Below are positions 34,913-47,633 of a stretch of DNA of 64,000 bases, one piece after another. How positions within the stretch are numbered: position 1 is the first letter of the stretch; each line of letters starts with the position of its first letter. The stretch spans positions 1,302,001 through 1,366,000 of the forward strand of contig NC_057375.1 of the NCBI RefSeq assembly GCF_016906535.1. The letters run 5' to 3'. The DNA comes from Rhizoctonia solani. Lineage: Eukaryota; Basidiomycota; Agaricomycetes; Cantharellales; Ceratobasidiaceae. The notes beneath the pieces are model-generated. The model saw nothing but the letters and a program-made list of their open reading frames with translations. It ran no database searches and was not told where the DNA came from. The position numbers and the translations under genes were made by a program.

Positions 34913-37900
34913 ATGTCTTCGAACTATGGCGATGAGGATGACTTTATGAACAACTTACTGGCGGACATGGATGAATCTTTGTTACGTACTCCTGTGAAAC
35001 CTGGACCATCGACCACTCGAACTCTCGCTAAACCGGTCAGCCGTCCAGACTTCTCTGGTTATAGCAACCAAAGGCCCAAAACAGTAGCCAAACGGGAGCT
35101 GGCGTTACCAACCAGTAACACACCTAAGCCTAAGCCGTCTGTGGAATTTACGCCTTCCAGAGTACCCATCGACCAAACAGTTTTAACCACTCAACTCTCG
35201 TCCCGAAAACCAGCATTAATCAATGACGACATAGAAGACTTTCATCTTCCGTTGCCTGAAGAAGTAAGCCCTTCTCTGCTTAAACTCCAGTCCATAAGCT
35301 GATTTTCGTAGCAACTGCCCAGACGTGTTACCACCAAGACCCCTGCACATCCTAGAGCTGCACCCCCACATTCACCAGAAACGACTACACGGGCTCAAGT
35401 CAAATGGGTTGAAAGACAAGAGAACGGCTTGTATCCGCAAATAGTACAGTCATTATACGCCCAACGCTACCCCATTCTCACCGCTTCGTGCCTATCCCAT
35501 AGCGTGTTTTGGCCATCGATGAGACAACCTCGGAGGTCTTGGAAGTCATTTTGAAGGATGACTGGGAATCGACGAGGATAAGGCTTGGTATGTGGCCCTT
35601 CTGGGCAGCACAGTGCATACAGCACTAATAACCTAATATAGGGGACATCATCAACGTTCTAGGCGACTTCAGCGAGCTACTTCAAAAAGTGTCAATTTCA
35701 GATTCTGAAACTCCTGCTTTGATACCTACTCGGACGATAACCATATCATCTGCGAAAAACATACTCGTCCTACACCCAGACCTCTTATTACCGATCACAG
35801 CTATCTCCAATGCGTCAGTTTGTCCACGGAAACCTTTGCTTGGCATGATGGTTCCTACTCCTACTTTTCCGCCTTCATTAATTCCCCTTCCCCCCTCGCC
35901 CGAAACCTCAGAGGATAAACCTGCAAAGGGGCCAGGCCAGGATAAATCTCAAGAACCACTAGTTTGGGGTAATCTTTTGCACGAAGTCGTGCAAGATTGC
36001 CTCGCAGCCGGTACATGGTCCAGGGCTTCTATCATCTCCGCAATCAACCGGGTACTCCGTGACCCTGCTTCGCTCAGCCAGCTCTTTAGGGTGGATCGAA
36101 GTTTGAAAGAGGCAGAAGATGAATGAGACAACGCGCTGGTGGTCTCGAAGGCTTTGCTCGGAGGTTCATTCGAGGTGCCGTACCTCCTGAACAGAAACCA
36201 AAGGAAGAAGTCGAAATAACTGGGCTGCACACTGTCGAAGAAGAAATATGGAGTGCAGCTTGGGGACTCAAGGGAAAATTGACGCTGCTGTGGAGGCGGT
36301 GGCCGAGGACCCTCCCTTGAAAACGGCTACCAGTGGGCTTGGTAAGAGTATTTCAACTGGCTCCGTGCCTCCACCTGGCCCCAAGCTAGTGTCAAACGCT
36401 GCTGCCCGAAGTAAATCAAGTGCTGGGCCAGGATACACTACCGGGAAATCCGAGCTGACGCCTTCAGCATTCACCAAAAACCGAACGAAAGGCGTAACGA
36501 AAGGATTAGCCGATGCGATTAAACGTGGTATGGCCGAAAACTCGGGCGCGACTGGAACCTCCTGGACCATGCCTTTCGAAATCAAAACAGGCCGCACTGT
36601 TGGAGGTATGGAACATCGCGCACAAACTATGCTTTACACCTTGCTTATCGCTGAGAGATACGGTGAGTTATTCAAGGAGCAAGACAGAACTACTGTTAAA
36701 CTCACGCCCGCCTAGGCGTCCAGACACCAACTGGCATTTTGTATTACACACAAAAAGACGAAATTATTCAAGTCCATCCAGCGCGCAATGAAATTAGAGG
36801 ACTAATGGTCGGACGCAATGAGCTGGCTGCCAGTATCATGTACCACCGCGAATTGAAGGTATCTGAAACCTCCAATCCCCATACCCCAGCGACGCCCCCG
36901 ACTCAACCTCCAACTCAACTCGAATTGGCCAGCTCTAAAGACGAAATATTTCTCCCTCCACCCATCGATGAAAACTACCAATGCTCAAAATGCTACGTCA
37001 AGGATGCATGCGTCTTGTACCGAGCTGTACGTTTTTGATATGCGGTACTAGGAGAGGCTACTAATGTTCTTTGTTTACAGGCAGTTGAGCGAATGCCGCC
37101 ATCGACCGTACCTCAACTTGCAGACAAGGCTGATCACCTTACGTCTTCTCAAAAAGAGTTCTTTGCTCATTGGGAAACCCTCATCGCGCTCGAGGAACAA
37201 GACATGGTTCGCTTCAGGAAAGAGCTTTGGACTATGCGAGCCGAGGAGCGCGAAAAAAACGGACGGTGTTTTGCTCGAATGGTACCTGGTCCTGGAGTAA
37301 AAAGGGATGGCAAATTCGTCTATGAGTTCACTCGGGCTCCTAAACCCAAAAACTCACCCGAGGATTTACCCGAACCAGTCCTTGACTTGACGATGAGCCC
37401 CTCAACTCCCAAAAAGAACCCTAGGTCATCGCCTATCATCGACCTAACTAGTTCGCCCGTCCCTCAGTACCAAATGGGAGATCGACTTGAATACTCCTTT
37501 GGGTCAGTTGATTCCCTACTCAATGGTCATATCATCAAAGGGGATGCGGTTACCATTTCGATCGACCCTACCTTACTGGCATTTGCTCGTGGATATGTGC
37601 TTGATATTAGCACAAGGGCCCTAACGGTGGCTTTTGATCAGGAACTTCCCCTTGAGGGTGTCGCAATACGCAAACATTCAAAATCAAAGACAGGACCAGC
37701 CGAATTCAGAATTGACAAGGATGATTACTCTGGTGGCATGGCTAAATTGCGATCCAATCTCGCGGCACTATTCTATAAACCGGGTGATGAACGTCGATTA
37801 CGTCTTGTGGTGGATCTCGTGCCCCCTCGCTTCCTGGCCCGACGGTGACGAGAAACTTCCTGAGATCCGAGCAAAGTCTTGAATCCGAACCAACGAGCAG

Positions 37901-39617
37901 CTATCGAACTTGTACTACGGGCTCAGGATTATGCACTTGTTCTTGGAATGCCTGGCACAGGTAAAACTACCATGGTAGTGGAACTTATCAAAGAACTTGT
38001 AAGACGCGGTAAATCGGTTCTTCTGACAAGTTACACGCATTCGGCGGTAGACACTATTTTGCTGAAGCTATTAGAGGTGGAATTCGATGTATTGCGACTG
38101 GGGAATGTTGATAAGGTGACTTGGGCACCACGCTTTCTGGAAGCAGCATACTCATATGCGTTTCGTTAGGTTCACATAGAAGCTCGCAAGTTTGCGTTGG
38201 GTGCAAAAGAGGTACCCGAGACTCTTGAAGCGTTGGAGCGACAATTGTTGAGGCCACCTGTAGTAGCCACACTTGCCTTTCGATTGACCAGTAAGTTTCG
38301 GTGGGTTTGCTGAGAATGTATGTTCACATCTAGTCAGCCCCTTATTCGCGCGGCGCACATTCGATTATTGTATAGTTGATGAGGCCTCCCAGATCACCTT
38401 GCCATCGTGTTTGGGACCACTACGATTCGCTGAGAAATTTGTTTTAGTGGGCGATCATTTTCAACTCCCCCCGCTAGTTCGTCTTTCTATTCACAAACGC
38501 TACCAGTGCTTAACAATTTGTTTTAATAGGTCAAGAGCAAAGACGCGCGGGAGGGTGGCATGGATATCTCTCTCTTCCGCAGGCTCTCAGATACCCATCC
38601 GGAGGCTGTTATCGATCTGGCTTTGCAATATCGCATGAATGCAGAGATCATGACTTTATCAAACAAACTCATTTATAGTGACCGACTCCAGTGCGGAAGC
38701 GAGAAAGTTGCAACTCAAGCGCTCTACCTTCCTCATCCATCAGCTGGCCTGGCCTGGCATGTTTCGTGTGGGGGTGGGCCTAACAGCCAGTGCTGGCTTA
38801 ATTCACTTATTGATCCGACGTATGTATGGTCTGGCAAGACACATCTCAGTATGGGTTAACCAAAGTAACATTTTTGATAGCTGCAAAGTACGTTTCGTCG
38901 ATACCGATGATCTTCCGGCCCGCAATACAATAGTTGGATCTCTTGTGCAAAACGAGATTGAAGCGCAATTGGTTTTACAAGTACGTCTGCTATAAATTCA
39001 TCCGGAAATCTTTCTTGACGGAAAGTAGACGATTGAGGCTTTGTCAAAAAGTGGTGTCAAATCCGCTCAAATAGGAGTCATTTCGCCATACCGGCAGCAG
39101 ATCAAACTACTGTCACATATGCTTCAGGAGCACTCTGAAGTCGAAATATTGACTGCAGACCGCAGTCAAGGGCGAGATAAGGATTGTATAATAATATCCA
39201 TGGTCCGTTCAAATGAGGATGGAAACGTAAGCGGGTTGCGACCACATAGTATTCTTCCTGACCAGAACTACTTTATAGATTGGCGATCTGCTGAAAGACT
39301 GGCGCCGACTCAATGTTTCTTTTACACGAGCACGTTCGAAACTTATAATCTTTGGGTCCAGGGGAACTCTGAAATGCGACAACCTACTCAAACAATTTTT
39401 TGACCTAGTTGACGAAAAAGGATGGTATATGTGCCTTCCTAAGGACGCTCATCTAATGCATGATTTCTCCAAAACCCATGGCAAAAGGATGCCGTTAGGA
39501 TCCTCGGGTGATTCAGAATTAACAGATTCCACGCCGGTCAAACGAGCTCGCGTTTCATCAGGAATACTGAAAGGCCGACCTCTACTTCAAGACATTATCG
39601 TCATTGATGATGACTAG
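34913..39617 (+). CDS. DNA2: DNA replication ATP-dependent nuclease-helicase Dna2 (several frame breaks)
   Basis: Dna2 trims long Okazaki flaps and resects DNA ends. The N-terminus ([20 protein letters not shown]) carries Pro/Ser-rich linker, then [20 protein letters not shown]. The nuclease half shows the first Fe-S cysteine (SVCPRKPLL), [14 protein letters not shown], the catalytic EIKTGR and the C-x2-C-x5-C of the Fe-S cluster ([12 protein letters not shown]). The helicase half has NPNQRAAIE, Walker [23 protein letters not shown], Walker [53 protein letters not shown] and [17 protein letters not shown]. Stop 39615-39617. Single-base breaks interrupt the frame near 36122 (GATGAATGAG), 36280 (GGGAAAATTG), 37845, 37877 and 38550, most in short homopolymers. 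Because every motif is kept, I judge the gene real and most breaks to be sequence errors. Confidence 0.9.
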
Positions 39618-39929
39618 GCTGATTTTATTGCTACGGCGGAACGGCATGTTTTATATTGATTTTTTGCTGATCGGATCTTGTTACGCAACCATCATTTGCT
39701 TTGACACATATATGTGATCAACTTTTTTCCCGATAGCATGATTCATATGGAAGGGTCTCATTTACTAATGCAAGTGTGTATAGAACAGAGATGGATTCAA
39801 TTTGATTCAGGCAAAACGCTCCGTCAAGCCATAAGTTTACCCTGAGTTATTGAGGATAGCTGTCCCAAATTTCAGCTGATCAGCACGGGATTTTATGAAA
39901 ACAGAGTACAGCGGGTGCACTATAGCACT
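39618..39929. other. Spacer, no gene seen
   Basis: About 310 bp of 3' flank between DNA2 and the convergent kinase-like relic. Confidence 0.5.
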
Positions 39930-41100
39930 TACAAAATGGCAGACTTCGGTGACCCTGGGACGGAGTTGAGGGTCGTAGCTCCAGCAGCGCCAAGGAGATT
40001 CCATAGTGCATCCCCTTCGGTACTCTGCGGCGATATGCAGTCCACAGGTCGAGAGGGATGTTCTCCCCGAAACACCACGGTATGTATCACAGTAAGATCT
40101 GCTTTATCTTTGTAAGGTACGGTGCCGGTGAGTGCCTCCTAACAGGCCCGTCAGAAATTATGGCGCACATTCGAAGTACATATACTGACCAGGATAGTCT
40201 GAAAGAATTTCATGGTCAACAGTTGTACGTCGTAGGTATCGGAAATGTTTACCATTCCAAGGGCGTATACGTCTGTCTCATAATTATTCCTTATTCCTTC
40301 ATCAATGAATAGTTCCGGTGCCTAACAACGGGCTTGGATTATTATCCGCCGTCAATATTAAATTCGCATATGCCTGCCGCCCATCGGATCGAGTAGCTAA
40401 TGCTCTCAGTGGCAGTGAACGCGACGGGGAAGTCTCGTCTCATGGTTGCACTTCCGAAGTCGGTGATTTTTGCTACCCCCTCATTTGACACTACAACATT
40501 GTCCTAAAGATGTCAATTTGGAGAGCTTATAATAACGATCGGTCTGCCTTACTCCTTTGATATCGCCGTGCGCCTAATGTAAATGTTATCAAACTATGTA
40601 CTTAGGCTCGTTTATCACTTGAATTACCATGCCCAGACCATGGATATAAATTAGGCCCTCTGCGATTTGTGTGCACTAATCACACAAAAATAAATATAAG
40701 ACAAAGTACTGCGAACAAGATATTTTTAATTACCAAACGGCACCGGTCATAGTCCGGGTTTGCATCTATGAAAGCAAGCAAACTACCATATGGCATCCAC
40801 GGGGCGACCATGGCGAGTTTGTCACGAAAAACCGCCAGCCCTACAAATTCGAGAACATTTGGATGAGTTGGGACTGGCCACGCATGCAGTTCGCGAGCGG
40901 TGCGCTAATGTTAAGTCGCAGCGTTATTGAAAAATGCATTCTCAATAGTGATGAACGTACTTTGAAAACTTTTTCAGGCTTGCTTTCAGAGTTACTAAGA
41001 GCCCTCAGGCACTTGACAGCAACAAGTCTTCCACTGAGCAATCGTGCTTGATACACATCACTCAACGGTCCACTGTATTTATGGCTCTCATTCCCATATA
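39930..41100 (-). pseudogene. Protein kinase-like gene A, eroded
   Basis: Reading down the minus strand: SDVYQARLLSGRLVAVKCLR (the glycine-loop remnant and the ATP lysine in VAVK), ELHAWPVPTHPNVLEFVGLA, MVAPWMPYGSLLAFID, AEGLIYIHGLG, HGDIKG then, after an intron, DNVVVSNEGVAKITDFGSA (catalytic loop and DFG), SISYSIRWAA, GEHPSRP and CWSYDPQLRPRVTEV. All landmarks of a Ser/Thr/Tyr kinase-like domain remain, but they sit in different frames and the APE region and middle of the C-lobe are reduced. It belongs to an amplified R. solani-type kinase family. The function of intact members is unknown. Confidence 0.65.
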
Positions 41101-41394
41101 TAAGCTGCTTGGTTATATTTAGGCAACCCTGGTCTACGAGGCGATCGATGATTGTGGGTAGGGTCTGTCAAGAAACCCATGAGTGGTAATTATAGACAAA
41201 GTAGGCAAACGAACTGTGCTGAGTCCGATGGTCACATGCTCCATTTGTTCTATCTGTGGTGGAGGTAGTGCGTTGCCTTAAAGCAGTAGGGGTATAATGA
41301 AGGTGCTTACTTGGATATTTATTTGACCCTCGCGCTGAATTACATTCATCTGTAATTTCTACTTAGGCAGCCTACTGATTATGGATATTAAAGG

Positions 41395-42655
41395 CCGCTC
41401 AAAATATCCCTAACACTGTTTAAACCCGGACGATTTCCTGGCACTAGCTGAAAGCAAATTGAAAGTAGGGCCCAATGTATTTCTGCATGCCCAGTTTTGA
41501 GATTAATGAATTCATTTGGTCGTGCAGGAATCACCCCATCCGCTACTGCGCTCAAAGCATTAAGCTCCGATAACTCTGGGTAAGGGATATCCCCTGTGAA
41601 TGTCTCCTAAAGTTTCTTTAATGACATGTAGAGGTCAAATGGAACAAAAGGCGATTACCAATATAGTCTGGTAAATTATTAACCATTGAGAACTGGAAAG
41701 CTACCAACATTCACTCACCATTCCGAGCGACCATACATCTGCCTTGACCGTCGGTTCAGCACCGTCAGGGAGTAGCCTTTCTGGAGCCTTGATGAGAGTA
41801 CATGTATAATAGTGACAAGCCCACAAACGCTGTACTTACTGCCCATCGGCCAGCCATTTGAAACCCGTTTCCATACCCAGCTGGATCGTCCTTTAGGATC
41901 GAGCCACCAAACCCAGTAATCTGTACTGTTCCTTGGTCCGAGATCATAACGGTTCGCTAGTTGTGCTAGTTACTTAATAACATCCATAGTTACTACTATG
42001 GGAACTTACGCCTCTTAAGTCCCCATGTATCTAAGTTACGTAGCCAAGGGATTAATCAGCTGCAAAATTGTGTTCGATGCATGTAGTTGCATACCACACC
42101 TGTGTCGTGTAAATAAGTTAACCCTTCGATGACTTGGTTACACTAAGGAAGTAATTCGATGAGTTTTATTTGTTCTGCCTTGACATTACGCCAACTTACT
42201 AGGTGAGCACGATTTGCTTTGGGTCGAAGCTTCAAGTAATCCCGTAGGTTGAGATTTATCCAAGGATATACAACGCCAATTATCTGTTGTCCCCAAGGAA
42301 CTCTATCATAGGACGCTGAACCACGGGGCTCAGTTACGATATAACCCAAACAAGGTAAAATATTAGAATGTTCAAGCTTGGAAACAACACGTAATTCATT
42401 GACAACATGCTGCATGACCGCGAATGTTTAATAGGTAACTATGCCATTATTAAATCGGAAAGCTCACCTCGAGGATGGCATTTACTGAAAGCTTCACGGC
42501 CACAACACCTTCATATCCAGCCAGTGATGCTTTGTAAATATCATAGAAACCTCCAATGACAGCAATATCCTCTTGATCTCCGAGGAAAGTAACTTGCTCA
42601 GTAAGATCTGAGCAATGGTATTTAGCCAGCTCAAGAATAGCTTCTTCTATTCTCA
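41395..42655 (-). CDS. Protein kinase-like gene B
   Basis: Minus strand segments in order: VTFLGDQEDIAVIGGFYDIY, GVVAVKLSVNAILE (VAVK lysine), QHVVNELRVVSKLEHSNILP, IIGVVYPWINLNLRDYLKLR, EGLTYLHDTG, DQGTVQITGFGGSILKDD, APERLLPDGAEPTVKADVW with SLGM, GDIPYPELSELNALSAVADG, IPARPNEF and FQLVPGNRPGLNSVRDIL. The fold is protein-kinase-like. The DFG motif reads TGFG, and I could not find a clear HxD catalytic loop in the gap near 42010-42090. It is the best-preserved of the three neighbours, but may be a pseudokinase. Confidence 0.6.
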
Positions 42656-42939
42656 GCTATAGGCGGGACATGATAACATTTGTCAGTTTAATTTTAGATC
42701 GTTGAGTATACCACCTACAAGGCCCATTCTCTGCCAAATGCTCGTCAATATATCAATGTCCGATTATGATAGTGATGTGAGACAATAGGCAAACTCCGTG
42801 TTGTCTTCGTTCGGAACAACTTAAGTCAACAATTCGTGGCTGCCCGGGCGGTCCTCGTCTCACACGGCCACAAGAACCACCCACACACTCTCTAATTTAC
42901 GAAACCGATACTGCTTAGTCATCGACACTCCATATTCAC

Positions 42940-43900
42940 TTTTCAGTGCGCAATAATGCGGAGAAGTAGCCATAGAACCTCCCCCCCCCGGGTTGAATTA
43001 CTATTTTTCAGAGGAAGTGGAATCATCCCTAATGATACCTCCAAACTATAGGTACAGCACAAGTTGTCTGTCAGCTGTCGTGGAAGGAGGTTAGGGAAAC
43101 ATCCACGGAATCTCGGACATCGGATGCCGTTGGGCGGCTCTTGGGCTCGTAGTTCCAACATTGGTCAAGCAAATTCCTAATTCTATCTCAACATTGTTAT
43201 CGCGACTTGCCTCCTAAAAAGAAGTGCTAGTTACCAGGATCATCCGTGGCCCCATGCATTAGCAATCATATACATTCTGCGGGAGAAGTTCGTAACGTTC
43301 CAAACGACCAGATATCCGATTTCTTCGTAGGTCATGTGCTGTCCTTGTAAAGTTTTCTGGCGCCTGACTTAATTTGAGGGCGCATATATGAAAAGTCAAC
43401 CCAAACAAACTTACTACCTATCGAGGGGCGAACTGGAACATCCTTCCACAATTCAGCTTATCCTGCTCCAAAACTGCACTTGCAAATCCCGTTATCTGTA
43501 TTGATCCCTGCTTGGAGATCATATCTTTGATCAGTCGAGTATTCGACAGCTACCGAACCTTCGTGGCCGACCAAACTCCCAATACAAACATCACGAAACC
43601 TCCAGTATCGATAATACTACTCTTTGGAGACCAGAGCAGCTTATTCGACACGTCCAAGCGACCCTGCTCAGACAGTTCATCCACAGCATTTTGCCAGTCA
43701 AACTGGCTTGTATCAGCCGTGGGCTTCTGAAGTACATGAGTACGCTATTGTGTTGCAAAGAAAATATTCCGCACTACTTCCACTTCCATGGGTCCAATCA
43801 AACGTGCTCAGTCAAACTTGTCAAACGTTGCCCAGAGCTGGTGGTCGTTGGTTGGATGATATAACCAACATTTGAGGTTTTTTGTACTAAATCACAAATC
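42940..43900 (-). pseudogene. Protein kinase-like gene C, internally deleted
   Basis: An N-lobe start (IDTGGFRDVCIGSLVGHEGS, then VAVEYSTDQ) runs within about 20 bp into the activation-segment region (KQGSIQITGFASAVLEQDKL, NCGRMFQFAPR). The C-helix, hinge and catalytic loop are therefore gone. C-lobe scraps follow: KKSDIWSFGTL and CWNYEPKSRPTASDV near 43120-43160. A 10-base C run sits at about 42980-42990. This is a kinase-family relic. Confidence 0.6.
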
Positions 43901-44115
43901 GAGCACTCGACTACCCCCAGATAGCAAAATGGCCCTCGAACTGCGGCTCAAATTAGGTATTGCTCACCGTGCAAACGTATACTTTAGCTTTAGTAAAGGC
44001 TAACCAGAGCACTCCCAACCAAGCCTCTCGGTCATAAGCGCTCGGCGTCTCAGCTGGGACTCAGCATAGCCTATACGCCACCGTCGATCCGCCACCATGA
44101 TGCAACAAACGCAAG

Positions 44116-45923
44116 ATGTTGGTCGACCTGCCACCTGAACTTGTAAGCTTAATTCTAGGGTGCTTAGACCTTACATCTCTTAAGAAATGCTCCGACTCGT
44201 GTCGTGTACTACGCACAGTGTGCTCAGACCCGCTTCTGAACCCGTGGCACCACCCCGTTCGCCATGCGATATTTGAACTATTTACCCACCACTCAATTAG
44301 GAATAACGGCAGGCATACTATTGAATACCCTGTTGAAGCCCTCTTAGAGGACCACGAATCTGAAACGCTTACAATACTCGCTGCATTGGCTGCCTTCTCT
44401 TGCGTTCCACGATCTGTCGTTGTCGACATTTTAGCTCTATCACCGCCACGGTTCTTGCTGTATCACTCTGCTCGATCAAAACTCCCCTGTGAGCTATGGG
44501 AGCAAGCTTTTCGAAGGAGATTCCTTCCCAGTTGGATCCCTCCTTGGGTGCGTACTTCACGACGACCAAGCTGGGCGTGGCAAGAATGTTTTTTCCGGTA
44601 AGTGAATAGTATTTTATTGACCCCACTATACTGATCACATTGATTAACTATAAACAGTATACTTGAACAACTGAATCATAGGTTGACTTCAAACTGTACG
44701 AGTATGGAAAGTTGGACAAACTATGTTGTGATACTCCGTTCAGGAACAGCTGCCACCTGCACAGCATATTCACGGACTTTCAGTGCGTCGGTCATCATGA
44801 ATGATCTAAAGTAAGCCTCGCGTATCTCGCATCTCACTCGGCATCTTGACCTAACCGCATATAGACGCCAAGCAAACCTCATGGAATACGAAACCCAAGC
44901 ACGCGTGATCGTTCAACTGGCAGACGTTAGAATCGTCATGCTCGGTATGCTTCGGAAGCCTCCATATTTTGCGTTCAATAACCATGCACGCGAGCTCATC
45001 CATCCTCCCGGAGTCGAAAGGCCCGATGAAATCCCCTCACCCCGGAACACGACTACCGCGGGGAGACCCCAAATCCCACATCCACCACAACTGCCGCAAC
45101 AAGCACAACAAGCACAACAACAACCGCTCCCACAAGGTGCATCTGTTTCATCAAACGTCTCCACCATGCGTTCATCTGGTGCGCCAAGACGATCTACTTT
45201 CACTACTCCGAGTACAAGGTCTCCCTCTCGGGAACGTCGTGCAAGCATTGGCCTACGACTGTCCAGAACATTGACCCATGAATCAACTAGCTCTGCACGT
45301 AGCGGAGAATCCTCCTCAAGCAGAACCGGGGGTATCATGAGTAGGATTCGGAGATGGACTTCTGGCTCCGACGGTCGTGCAGAGCAAAATTTGTCACCTA
45401 GAACGAGCGTCTGCGTATCATGGCCTCTCGGTGATCATTTCATTCCGGATCCCTCAGACCACAGTCGGGTGACCGCTCCAACAACTCACAATGCAAGCAC
45501 ACCGCTTGATTCAACTCTAAATCAAGCAACTAGCATGTCATCCAGAGCGCCGGTTAACAGCTTGCCTCGACTGCAGCACCCCGAACCGAGTGAGAATTAC
45601 TCTCAATACCCTAACTATACTCCAGGGGAAGACGATACTCGTTGGCGCATCCAAAATGGATTAGAAGAAGGCGGGCTACTTTGGGTGGGGCCAATAATGT
45701 GAGCGTTATCATTTAGTAAGCACGAGTCCCAGGTTGACCACTCTATTTTAGGATCACTGCCCAGCTTGTCCCCCACAATGTAAAGCATATATCAACTCCA
45801 TTAACTGCCGAGGAGGTATACTCGGAGGGTCGTCACGTATCTTTCCGTTGGGATGACCTGATCGCAATCGCACCGTGGATGGAGGAAAGGCTAACGAGAC
45901 GTGATGACGGTCTGGCGTTATAG
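44116..45923 (+). CDS. F-box protein with Ser/Pro-rich middle
   Basis: ATG 44116 starts directly in an F-box (MLVDLPPELVSLILGCLDLT, SLKKCSDSCRVLRTVCSDP). A helical domain follows (ETLTILAALAAFSCVPRSVV, ELWEQAFRRRFLPSWIPPW), with introns at about 44598-44657 and 44811-44865, then RQANLMEYETQARVIVQLAD. The middle is low-complexity (PQLPQQAQQAQQQPLPQG, SPSRERRASIGLRLSRTL). It closes with DTRWRIQNGLEEGGLLWVGP, an intron, and VPHNVKHISTPLTAEEVYSE, ending RWDDLIAIAPWMEERLTRRD; TAG 45921-45923. It looks intact. Probably a substrate adaptor of an SCF ligase; the C-terminal block looks like a conserved domain of unknown function. Confidence 0.8.
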
Positions 45924-46236
45924 CCCAACTTTGAACCATGTAATTGAATCTAACTGAAATGATATGTATGAAGACGTGCGTGTCATTGGACTAATTAGCG
46001 GGTTTGACTCAGAGGTCTATAAATGGTCAAAAACAGCACAGCCACTGCACACTCTCCTGGGGTTAACGACGATTACATGGCTAGCATACTGAAGACGAAC
46101 CGTTCCGCCGATCTTCTGGGTCTATTACGACTACACAGGTATTTACCCCTTTCAAGGTTCGGACTTGTTCCTCGAGGTGTGTATTTTCTGGGCAGTGGCG
46201 CCGGGGAAATTGACAGATTGATATAATTAAGCTAGT
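45924..46236. other. Short spacer
   Basis: About 310 bp that include the upstream region, and perhaps a leader exon, of the next gene. Nothing else seen. Confidence 0.45.
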
Positions 46237-47608
46237 ATGGGCCTAGCTTCGAGCCCACGGTGTCGAGTTTATACATCCTCGAACCTGAATTCGAAGTATC
46301 CAATCGATCCATCACCTCTTCCTGGAACGGCCCCAGAACACTCATTTCATCTGATCCTTCAAACGCCATACCCGCCCCCAACGTGGCCTTCGAAACTCCA
46401 GGATGCTTCTCCGCTTTTACGAGACATTTCGGCCTTGCTCAAGCAACATGGAGGGATCGTAAATTTTGCATGGGCACCACCGCTATGTAAGCAACGTTCC
46501 AGGCCCTCACCTGCCGATGGTCCTAACCTTTCATGCAGCAGAAACCCCGACAGAAGGATCGTCATCAGTCGGCGGCGTATGGCAAGAAAGCGACAAACCC
46601 GAGTCCTACAAGGGAATACTTTATTCCCGGATCGAGACCCATACACGATGCCTGTCGTATCGAAAAGCAGCCTACCCGAACTCTCGTCAATCATTCCTAG
46701 GCCATTACAATCACCTGGCGCGCTCAGTCCACCAAACTCTCGTTCTCCAGCGGCTAAAGTGATCGACATTTACGTTTGTACGCATGGCGCGCGGGATTGT
46801 CGATGTGGTGATATAGGAGGCGAGATAGCCTACGCCTTGCGCGCCATGAAGCGACCAGATGTGCGGGTCTTTGATATTGGTCATGTAGGAGGACACAAGT
46901 ATGCCAAACCGATCCATTACAGTACTTGCCTCATGAACTCAACCTAAATAGGTGGGCCGGGAATGTTATTGTCTTTCCGTCAGGTGATTGGTACGGCAAC
47001 TTGCGTCCTGAAGATCTGCCGCAGCTTGTCGATCACATCACCGGCCCCGATCGTGTTGAACCGTGGTGGGCCCACTGGCGCGGGCGTATGGGACTGACGA
47101 AGGATATGCAAAGTGCACTGCATAATGCTGCAGTCTATTCTGAGCATCTTGATAAATCTAACACATTTCCCTTCGCTCCGATTCGCAGGGGCCAGGCCAA
47201 TCGGTCTATTCACACCGTGAAATTTGTTTCATGGGAAGGAAAGGAGACCACTGTACAGGCTAGCCAAGGGAAGAATTTAATGCAGGTTGCGAAGGATGCT
47301 AGTCTCGAAGGAGTAGAAGGTATATGTGGAGGAAATCTTGAGGTATGTCCAGACTCGTATGAGTATCTATTCCTTTGTCATCCTGTCGACCTTGATTTGA
47401 CCAGATGTAATTACAGTGCGCAACCTGTCATATGTACATCTCGCCTTCGGCACCTCTTCCTCGCATGTCAGATGCGGAGGATGATATGCTTGCATATGCG
47501 ATCAAGCGAAGAGATGGCGAGAGTCGGCTCGGGTGTCAAATAGACGTTACTCCCGAACTCGCAGCTTGGATAGCAGAAGGCGGAAGGATCGAACTTCCAA
47601 GATTTTGA
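46237..47608 (+). CDS. Sucrase/ferredoxin-like (Apd1-type) protein fused to an adrenodoxin-type [2Fe-2S] ferredoxin
   Basis: The N-terminal half has the sucrase/ferredoxin-like fold: HLILQTPYPPPTWPSKLQDA, an intron 46489-46538, a variable stretch, then YVCTHGARDCRCGDIGGEIA and, over an intron 46899-46950, HVGGHKWAGNVIVFPSGDW. The cysteines and histidines match the Cys/His set that holds a [2Fe-2S] cluster in yeast Apd1. The C-terminal part is an adrenodoxin-like ferredoxin: VKFVSWEGKETTVQASQGKN, GICGGNLE, intron, CATCHMYI (together C-x5-C-x2-C), SDAEDDMLAYAIKRRDGESR, LGCQIDVTPELAAWIAEGGR, stop 47606-47608. This suggests an electron-transfer protein with two clusters in one chain. The frame changes near 46610 (AAGGGAAT), where one more G would join SYKG to NTLFPDRD. 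The start codon is tentative; the N-terminus could be a mitochondrial presequence. Confidence 0.8.
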
Positions 47609-47633
47609 TAGGGATGTATTAGATTTGAGTACA

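Noticed and set aside
42970..42995. Poly-C tract as a regulatory element
   Set aside because: It sits in the 3' end of a kinase relic; a single homopolymer is not evidence of function.
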